Source: Antennarius striatus
Taxonomy: Eukaryota; Chordata; Actinopteri; Lophiiformes; Antennariidae
Reading direction: 5' to 3'
DNA: 64,000 nt
Assembly: GCF_040054535.1 (NCBI RefSeq)
Contig: NC_090783.1
Location: forward strand, 4,159,501 to 4,223,500
A model generated the notes under the pieces. That model had not been told where the DNA came from and ran no database searches. It saw nothing but the letters and a program-made list of their open reading frames with translations. How positions within the stretch are numbered: the stretch's first letter is position 1; each line of letters opens with the position of its first letter. This document shows, in pieces, positions 32,287-64,000 of the stretch. The position numbers were made by a program, and so were the translations under genes.

Positions 32287-35200
32287 ATGGAGTGGACACC
32301 GATGGAAATAAACCCTGAGGTGGAGGAATATCCATTTAAATCTCTTTTCTTGATGTCGCAATGTTTTCAAAGGCAGTAGAATCACTTAGTGTATCTGTTT
32401 ATGTCGTTTCAGATGCTGAACAAGGTGGGTAGCAAATGGCGACATGCTGGTAACTGTTTGATTACGGTCACGTAAGTTTTATGTTAGCTAGCTAGTTATG
32501 GTGGCAGCTACTTTGACAGTCGTTTAAACGGTTTCCAGCCACCATGTTGCATCCCCAGCACCAGCGCATAGATTAAAATGGTAATATCAATTATTTAGGT
32601 CAAAAATAGTCGGTAATATTAAATTGAAATGCGTCAAAAAAGGCGAGAGAAGCTCCCCGATCCTCAGCATCCTTTCCCTCACTGTGCCAAGTGGCGGGGT
32701 CTTAGGGTGTGGTCGGGCTGGGCCAGCGCTACGCAGCATCTTTGAACGCCGTCATTTATCTGTCATCTTTGAAACGTCTGATATGTTCAAACAGTTAAGA
32801 ACATTCTGATGATTTTCTTGGCTGTATGTTTCAGCTGATGAAAAGTCTGGGGGTGGATGAATGCTGTCGTTTCGTTGATGTGGTGGGGCTAGAGGGTGAT
32901 CAACTCTCTGCCGTCCCGAAGCCGTGCTTTGCCTTGATGCTACTCTTTCCACTGACACAACAGGTAATAACGGGGTGGATGTGGAGACTACTTCTTGGAT
33001 GGGAAGGCCAGAGAGGGTGGGGTAGGCCACTGATGCAGGCTGTTTGGGGTGGGGTGAGAATGAGGTGCAGGGACGGCATGGATGGGGAGGGAGTCAGTCA
33101 TGTTATTTACCGGTGCGATGGGTGGAAGATGGTGAGACTGGTATTGTTAAAAAGAGACATTAAGCTGCAGAGTCTTGTCATTCCTAGCAGGAGTGTTAGA
33201 TTACATTGTCACTTCTGGACTGTAACTATAAATTCATTACATGCTCATGATGGCTTCCCAGACTTTGTCAGAAGCCTTGTGGTGTCTTATCAGTAAAAAT
33301 AATTTTACCAATATGTTATGATGATTGAGCCTTATAGATAATGCAAGTAAGAGGTTGTCCACATTCTAATCTTAATCTGTTTCTGTGTTGTCTGTGTATG
33401 GCAGCATGAATCTTTCAGACAACAGCAAGCAGATAAGGTTGCAGCAGATGCTGACGTTTACTTCCTGAAGCAGACAGCAGTCAATTCCTGTGGCACCATT
33501 GCTTTGCTGCATGCTGTGGGCAATAGCAAAAGTAAAATGACATTTGGTGAGTGCACGTCAAATAATTTGAAGTACAATTCAATTACTTATTTCTATATGT
33601 ACTGTATGTATAAGAAATAGCACAATGCTATTCATTAGCATCAGTGACTCAGCAATTACTTCTGAATGCAGAGAAATCTTCCTTCCATAAATTATATTGA
33701 AACCAAACATTTTAGTGTAATTGCTTTTAGTGTAGAAAAAGTACTATGCCATCTTTGAAGATAAAAGAGTAAAGATAAAACCCTTGGATTTTTAATAAAA
33801 ATTCCAACTTGTGCATAAATGCTGGCACAGCCTGATATTTGTTTATTTCCTCAGTGAAGTTTAAATTCAGGGGGAAGTAAGAGCTTTTACAATCCCAAAA
33901 TAGCCTTGTAAGGTAGAAAGAATTGGCACATTAATCATAATAATAAAGATGATGGAGCAACTGCTAGTTTTATTGTCGATTCATGCATTACCTGTGACTT
34001 GCCCTGGAGAAGCAAAATTAAGAAATGTTTTAAATAAACAGTACAACCGTAATTTATCCTTTTTAATTATTTAAAGATGAGTTACTTCCAAGAATGTGAT
34101 TTTGTTGTCAGCTGGATTACACAAACCCTAGTGCAGTAGGGGTGGCACGGTGGCGCAGTGATTAGCGCTGCTGCCTCACAACACGGCGGACCCGGGTTCG
34201 AGTCCCATTCTGTGCGGACTGTGCGCATGCTCTCCTGCATGGGCTCTCTATGTGGCTCTGCGGTACACTGGCATCACGCCCCAAGACTGCCAGGATAGGC
34301 ACTGGCTAACCCACAACCTGCGTTAGCGGATTAAGCGGGTTGGAAGATGTATGTAGCGCAGTAGGATGTTATTTGGATGATCTGTAATACTTGTTTATAA
34401 TTATGTGGATTTCTTCCACTACAGCTACTGACTCTGTCCTGAAGAAGTTTTTAGATGAAACTGAAAATATGTCTCCCGATGGCCGTGCAAAACATTTGGA
34501 GAACTACAAGGTGAGATAACATTGCCGCTAAAACCACTGTTGCATTTCTGTTTTTTTTTCTTCAAACGCAAAGTAATGTATACTCGTCTGTTTTGTACAT
34601 GGATATCTGAAGAAAGGTTTATTTTCCATGTCTGTGAGATTGCATTAGCCAAAAATGTATCATCATTCAGTTAGATGCATCGGCTACACAATGCAGACAC
34701 TTTAATTTGAAATTTATCTACTTTCCTTAAATGGAGAAATGGATGGAGGGATCTGTTTCTGTCCCTCTCACTCTCCAATATATATACTGTATATATATGA
34801 TTCCTGATTAATCAGTAACAAAAATGCAGTATTTAAAACTGATGTAAATTCACAAGCAAGCAGATTGTAGAATTTTGCATTGTGTAACTTGCACGTCCTG
34901 TTTAACCCACTTGGTGGCGCCAGATGGCTAAATATAGGTAGATGCTTGTCCCTGTAAAACTTCTCAAGAAAGGAAGGAATTCAAGAATATTTTAGAATTT
35001 TCTGTTTAAAGCATGCTACTAAGTTTGTAATCTCCAGTCCACTTTGATGTATTTATGTGTTTAAAGAATATTTCTGTATGTGTATTTTCAAAAGTGTAAC
35101 TATCATTTTAGGGTGTGTTAAAATGAACTGTTCTGAAATTTTCTTCCAAGGCAATCTTGGAGGCTCATAATGAGGTTGCAGCGCAGGGCCAGTGCAGGGT

Positions 35201-35947
35201 AAGTAACCTAACCCACTAAGAACTGCAACCAGTTAATGCTGTAATATCAACCATCAATAGCAAACATCTGACTGTATAACAGGCAGTTTTGGAGACATGA
35301 GGCACTGATCTAAATCGATTGCTGATGTCAATGCATTTCTTTGCTGGGCTTTTCTTGAAACTGCTCTGTGTCCCACTTTTACCTCTGAATGTTAATTCTT
35401 CATATTTCAACTTCCACAGCCAGAAGAGGACAAAGTCAACTTCCACTTTATTGCCTTTGCCAATGTAAATGGAGAACTGTATGAATTTGGTAAGCATGTA
35501 GCTAACGATGTAGATTCCTCAATGTGTTTTAATGATGCTGATTCCTAATAGTAGCCTGTTTGTCAGATGGAAAAATGAAGGGACCAGTGAAGCATGGAGC
35601 CACCAACGATGGCTCATTTATTATGGTGGGTATCACGCTGAAAATTGAGACAAAAATGGAACAATGTAATGCTAAATTAATGACGTCATGCTTCATTTTA
35701 CAGTATATTATCAATGATAAATCTCTGGGACATCCTTTCCTTTGTTGCTTTAGCTTTCCATTTTAAAGATGTGTATTCGTAGTTTGTGCAGAAAAAAATA
35801 CAGAATAAGTCACAATAATAGACATATCTTTATCATTTTATTATTTTTGTCTTTTTTGCCCAGGATGCTGCTAGAATGTGCCGTGGATTCATGGAACGAG
35901 AGCAAGGCGAACTCCGTTTCTCTGCTGTGGCTCTTTGTCACAGTTAG
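32287..35947 (+). CDS. uchl1: ubiquitin C-terminal hydrolase L1, complete, 9 exons
   Basis: Abundant neuronal deubiquitinase that removes small adducts from ubiquitin's C-terminus. Exons: 32287-32319, 32413-32424, 32835-32963, 33405-33546, 34425-34510, 35151-35198, 35420-35489, 35567-35625, 35864-35947. They total 663 nt (220 aa; human has 223) with phase kept throughout. The start [11 protein letters not shown] matches human MQLKPMEINPE. Active-site residues are all present: Gln81 (LKQT), catalytic Cys87 (NSCGTI), His159 (NFHFI) and Asp174 (YEFDG), matching human 84, 90, 161 and 176. The second exon is only 12 nt (MLNK). The C-terminus is ALCHS, one residue shorter after the cysteine than human CKAA, so the CaaX-type box is lost. 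A SINE has inserted in the intron before exon 34425. Confidence 0.96.
34130..34365 (+). repeat. tRNA-derived SINE in uchl1 intron 4
   Basis: Plus-strand copy of the same SINE type as at 7001-7388. The tRNA-like head is ggtggcacggtggcgcagtg, with box-B-like gggttcgagtccc, then a shorter body ending with a ttaagcgggttgg-type tail. An 11-bp direct repeat flanks it, agtgcagtagg (34130-34140) and agcgcagtagg (34355-34365), with one mismatch. It is about 214 bp, shorter than the first copy. Confidence 0.8.
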
Positions 35948-36789
35948 ATTTTGGGGAGAACCAACAGCCAAAATTGTAAACCAAAATGTTATGAAGCATT
36001 CACCTGGCAAACACATTCAGCAGGCGCCCATAATGACCTGTTAACACACACACACACACACACACACATCCGCAGACACTATGCACTATAAAGCACATGT
36101 TTACACATAATTTACTCTCATCTCATGAACAACACGTTCTTTTGCACATATACACCAGACGCACCATCAAAGCCTTTTGTTCTGACAAACTGATACAAGC
36201 TTGTTCAAAAGTTTGTTTTAGCATTTTTTCATTCAGCAGTTAGTTGTTAAACACTAGTTCAGATTTCATCACTCTTGCCTGAATGTGTTCATTTGTTTTT
36301 TACATCCCTTTTGAGAATAAGTGGTACTGCTTGTGCCAGTAAAGTAAGATGTAAAGGATGAAAAACCGTTTGGCGTTTTACCAGTTTTTGACTGTCTTTA
36401 TTTGCCATGTGGATGAGTTCATGAAATGACATTCCTTGGAGCAACTGAAATGTATCTGTAGGAATAATCCAACCATTGTTATGGAACATGGCCACAGCCT
36501 TTTGAGTTGCTGTTGTTTGTTTGAGTTGCTCCCAACGTTTCTCTAGGGAGGAAAAAAAGTGGATTTCTCCACTTGTTTGTTGAATTTAGCCATGTTATGT
36601 ACCTGTGCAATAGAAAGTTCCTTGCACTTAAATTGTTCTGCTGTTTGTTCACAAATGCTCAGATTGCTGAATAAAGTATTAGTGTTTGAAAATTGTAGAG
36701 TGATTGTTGTGCTGCATTTGTTTACTTTTTGCACTTTCCAGATATGTTTCTTTGGTTCTACTGGTGACCAGCTGTGTGGAATCAATAAA
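35948..36789 (+). promoter_or_regulatory. uchl1: uchl1 3' UTR with poly(A) signal
   Basis: AT-rich sequence after the stop with a short CA run (36044-36068). An AATAAA at 36784-36789 is followed by a GT-rich stretch (cttgtttgtgtccccatgtgtg), the usual layout of a cleavage site. Confidence 0.6.
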
Positions 36790-36799
36790 GCAACCATTG

Positions 36800-37760
36800 A
36801 ACTTGTTTGTGTCCCCATGTGTGTTTATTAGTTACAGTAGTTTACAAAAAGAGTCCTGATATTTTTGGAGTAACAAACATTCTCTGGCATTGGGAATGCA
36901 AATGTGAGGATTTGTTTTTCTTCCATCATAAAAATCACTTGAATCTTTGGATATTCTAATATGGCTTGACCAGTCTGCAGATGCAACATGGGACCTTTAG
37001 CTATGTAGAACAAAAGCATGGCATCAACTACAGAAGTGTTTCCCAACTTCTTGAACCAGAGCACACTTTTTTTCTGGACTACAGAATATTGATTAAAGGA
37101 AAGATTTGCCATCATTACTCAAATTATTGCATCAAAATCACAGATATTGAATGTTCTGTTTTGTAAACAACTGAAAAAGCAGGACAGCAGGTTTTATTGA
37201 GAAGTGTCATTTTGGAGGTTTGGTGTTTCGGAATAATTTATGATGAAAAACTTTTTTTAAAAATTAAATATTCTTTTCTAAATTGAATAATTTAAAGATA
37301 ACAAATATGTACAGTAATTAATTTCAATGTAACAAACATTGGTAAGGTAATTGAGATAGAAGACATAAGGTAAAAGGATTTTTAAAAAAAAATTTAGGGA
37401 GAGAGTAAAAGTAATAAGTTTACATTAAATTACGGTGTAATCCAAGATTTACATAAAATACTTTCCAATAAATACATTTTGAAAATTATGAATTGTGACC
37501 TAATTTGAAGATGTGCTATTACTGACATGTTTAATCCTAGTAACAACATGTTAACGCTTAACTAGTCGTGTTAGTTGTGTTTCTAACACTATTTTATGGC
37601 CCTTTTCTCGCTCAGTCGTGTTTTCCATCTCTGATTCCTTCTCCAAACAACCGCCTCCACACGCTGCGGGGCTGTGGAATAACGGGACATGTACCGCAAC
37701 CCCCCACCCCTCTCTTCCCTATCATTCTACACATCCTCCCCCCCCCCCCCCCGCATAGAT
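36800..37760. other. intergenic sequence between uchl1 and limch1
   Basis: AT-rich with no gene recognised. It turns abruptly GC-rich from about 37600 at the limch1 promoter. Confidence 0.5.
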
Positions 37761-38003
37761 TCCTTCCTGCGCGTTCACGTCCCGTCGGTCGCGCGGCAGC
37801 GGGCCTCGCGCAGTTCAGGCGGCGTTCAAGAACCATTATTTTTAGCGCTTGGTTCGTTTTGCGGCGAGAAGCGTTTCAGCTGCGCTCCGCACCGGCTGCT
37901 GGAGGAGCTGCGGGCCGGTTGACTACCCGAACCCAAGAAGGAGGAGGATAACGGACTGACGAGGAGCTGAGCTCCGGGACTCCTCTGATAACCGTATCCG
38001 AAA

Positions 38004-58892
<20,889 letters not shown>

Positions 58893-59339
58893 ACATTTCA
58901 AATTTAATATTGCCTGTTTTTTTTCTTTGAAATTTCTTTTGAAACTGAAATATGTAGGAAAGTTAAAAAATTAATCCACTCTGATTGGGTGAAAAACAGA
59001 TTTTCACATAAACTATTGTGAAAAAGGTTCAGACCTTGAACGAGAGATAAAGTAATACGCAGAAATACATCACCACTGTCAAATTTGATGAGTGATAATT
59101 TGATGAAACACTTTTATGAAGGAATAACAAATTGAAATTAGATGATATATACAGTATAACCACGTGATCAGGAAGTAAGTCTCAACTCTGGTTTGTGCAC
59201 GTTTTTTTTAAAATTACCTAATTAAACCGTGTGACTCTTCAATAATGTATGTTTTAGAAAGATGTAATTTACTCTATGATTGTTGGAAGAAAGTGTTTCT
59301 TTTGTTAGTAGTAAAAAGCAGATTTATTAATTTTCGTTA

Positions 59340-59500
59340 TAACGTCATGTCCATCTTGTTCGGAACCAATGTTCTCACACCGGCGCTATTTAACATACGA
59401 ACCGGAAGTGTAATTGTTTACACGCCCCTTTGTCAAAATGTAAGCTTGTTGTTGTTGTTATGTAATTTCTTTCGTTTAAAAACGTCGACATTGGTTCAAA
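59340..59500 (+). promoter_or_regulatory. tmem192: tmem192 promoter region
   Basis: The 160 bp before the start codon hold an ETS-type site (accggaagtg at about 59400), no TATA box, and scattered CpG, consistent with a housekeeping promoter. Confidence 0.35.
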
Positions 59501-61308
59501 ATGGAGTCAAAGGGGCCGCCCCTGTATACAGTACGTATATATCATTCAATTTGAACTTACTACGCTGTCAGTGGTGATTTTGTTGGGTATAGACAAATAC
59601 TTTGTAGGGGTTAGCCTCGGTTAGCCTAGCTAGATAGTAAAGCTTTTGCGTTTGAAAAATATAAAGATTATCCAAATATAAAACCTACAGGACTAACGCA
59701 TGTGTAAACTTTAATTCGTGATCAGCTACTTTGAATTTTTTTCCGTTTTCAGTCCAAATGTTGAAAGATTGTTGTGTTATGGGCTGTGAAGAAACGATAT
59801 TAAAGATTTGCCCACAAGCGCAAGACAGTAGTAACTTCCGGTTTTTTCTTCTTCGTGTGGATGACGTATTGAACGTTAGTCATGCTAAACCAATCAGAGG
59901 CAGAGGAGGGCGGGTCCCTCAGGAGACACTTGGTAAACAACTCCTGAGAAAAAGGATACAGGCCTAAAGAAAATATAGAATCAGTTCAAATGTGTACATA
60001 AATAATACGGTATATATAATTTATCTTGCAATTAACTACTCTGTATAAATAAACGCCTGCTACCTTAGTAACTTAATGTCCCTTCTAGCCTGCAGGCACC
60101 TTGGCAGATCTGTCACGTAGTCAGGAAGAAGATCCTTTGGTGGATGAACCTCTTATCCCTGACTATGCTCTGCACTCTGCCATCAGGAGAGAGTTTCACA
60201 CTGTGCCAACAGCCTGTCATGCAGGCCTGCTGTCGTTATTGCATGTATGAATTGCACACATTTGCAAACACACACACTTCTGAGCACAATACAATGTGTG
60301 AAATGTGAGATAATATTTTAATGTTGCTTATTGTTTCATTAATTATTTAGTAAATTTTCCCCAGTTAAGAGCTGAAATTATGAGTGGATTAATTGATTGA
60401 TCATCTTGAAAATGGCCAATTTTTTTTGATAATTGTTTAATTGAAGAAAATTAAAAAGAAAAAATTGTCAGAGTACTATTTTTTCCAGTATACTGTATCT
60501 AAATAACTGAATGTTAAGATTTTGAACTGTTACAAGGGGGAAAAAAGACACTGAACAATTCTTGAAACTGAACATTTTAGTTCTTCTTTTGGCATTTTAT
60601 AGACTAAACCACAATCCTAAATTAATCAGACAGATAATCTGAAAGCAGGAAAAAATTGTTTGTTACTAGCCTGTAATTATGCAATGCCGTTGCCACTTGC
60701 TCTTTCTTGTCTTGCGTTATCAGTGCAATAACGTCCTTATCATGTGGTGTTTGTTCTCATATTATCTTTATCACTCTTCATTGTCTTTGTTTCAGGTGAC
60801 TTTTGTGGTGTTGTCAATGTGTCTGGCAGTGCTTTGTGTATTGAAAGCAGGCCAAGAAGAGGTGTGTGCAAAGATTTTGGATAAAGTACAAGGCGAAAGT
60901 GTAATTGTGTTTGGGAAGGTGTGCCTCTGGGTGCTGGTTGTGTTGTTCACTGGGTTTGCACAGCACCACCACAGCCGGACCAGAAGCAGAGGATACCTAC
61001 AGTTCTACAGACAGATGCAGGAGCTGAAGCACCTGCCACTCATGGTGCACTCGACAGGTACATCCGCACACTTTACAGTGCAAAGCAAAGCAATGTACTG
61101 TACTTCATGTGTAGGGGGAGGCTTTTTCCACAAGATGGCAGTAATAATTGAAAAACCATGTCTATTTCTCTCTGTTTATATGCAGGAAATGTGATGCTGC
61201 TGATTGTTTTGGCTGCACAATTATCACCAACTGTGCACACCAACATGCTTCTCATCATCATTGGGTTGGAACTCTTGGCTGGATTTCCATGCCTGATCTA
61301 TTACATAG
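59501..61308 (+). CDS. tmem192: transmembrane protein 192, first four exons (3' part beyond window)
   Basis: Lysosomal and late-endosomal membrane protein. Exons: 59501-59530, 60089-60244, 60796-61057, 61186-61308. They encode 190 residues with correct phase. The N-terminal cytosolic segment has the acidic leucine-rich lysosome-sorting region (EEDPLVDEPLIPDYALHS), matching human DDPLLDAQLLPHHS. Four hydrophobic helices are visible: ACHAGLLSLLHVTFVVLSMC, VIVFGKVCLWVLVVLFTGFA, NVMLLIVLAAQL and MLLIIIGLELLAGFPCLIYY. The diagnostic loop QHHHSRTRSRGY matches human QYHHSKIRNRGY. The cytosolic C-terminal exon or exons, known to carry a coiled-coil region with a dimerising cysteine, were not found by 64000, so the last intron seen exceeds 2.6 kb. 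Confidence 0.9.

Positions 61309-64000
<2,692 letters not shown>

Noticed and set aside
36289-37166. Several 66-95 codon frames after uchl1
   Set aside because: They lie in the uchl1 3' UTR and in AT-rich intergenic DNA, with no domain similarity.
37568-37951. 127-codon plus-strand frame before limch1
   Set aside because: It runs through the GC-rich promoter and C-run, where stops are rare. The real start at 38004 has the conserved EAQKWIE sequence.
59731-59967. 78-codon frame in tmem192 intron 1
   Set aside because: An acceptor-like cag precedes it, but splicing it in would not lead into the conserved exon 60089-60244, and it has no known similarity.

Overview
This window is eukaryotic nuclear DNA, almost certainly from a teleost fish. 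The evidence is multi-exon vertebrate genes with GT-AG introns, very dense (CA)n/(TG)n microsatellites, teleost-type tRNA-derived SINEs, a MITE and a Tc1-like relic. I cannot name the species. No bacterial, viral or CRISPR-like content was seen. Exon boundaries below were placed by reading splice sites and checking that codon phase is kept across every junction.

Layout: (1) 1-4589, + strand: the last eleven coding exons of a prominin-1 gene, with a 3' UTR beyond. (2) 8491-9216 and 13299-14006, + strand: the paralogous neighbours fgfbp1 and fgfbp2, each with the whole coding sequence in one exon. (3) 19921-26879, - strand: a complete annexin A5 gene with 12 coding exons (317 aa) and a 5' UTR exon to about 27200. 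(4) 30244-30417, - strand: a 57-codon reading frame for a one-pass membrane micropeptide resembling SMIM43/NEMEP, which is also the neighbour of ANXA5 in human. (5) 32287-35947, + strand: a complete uchl1 gene with nine coding exons (220 aa). (6) 38004-57532, + strand: a complete long-form limch1 gene with 31 coding exons (1746 aa), from an N-terminal calponin-homology domain to a C-terminal LIM domain. (7) 59501-61308, + strand: the first four coding exons of tmem192; the rest lies past the window end.

The genes do not form one pathway. They are a syntenic mixture: every recognised gene has its human orthologue on chromosome 4 (4p15, 4p13, 4q27, 4q32), so the window looks like a shuffled, compact piece of that ancestral chromosome. 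Fgfbp1 and fgfbp2 are secreted FGF carriers. Prominin-1 organises membrane protrusions. Annexin A5 binds phosphatidylserine with calcium. Uchl1 is a neuronal deubiquitinase. Limch1 is an actomyosin regulator. Tmem192 is a lysosomal membrane protein.

The most notable observations are the unlisted micropeptide beside anxa5; the LIM-domain exon of limch1, whose 3' splice site follows a pure TG array with no adenine for about 150 nt, implying a distant branch point; a family of same-phase limch1 exons repeating a DDM-x-ARR motif; and dinucleotide arrays abutting several splice sites.
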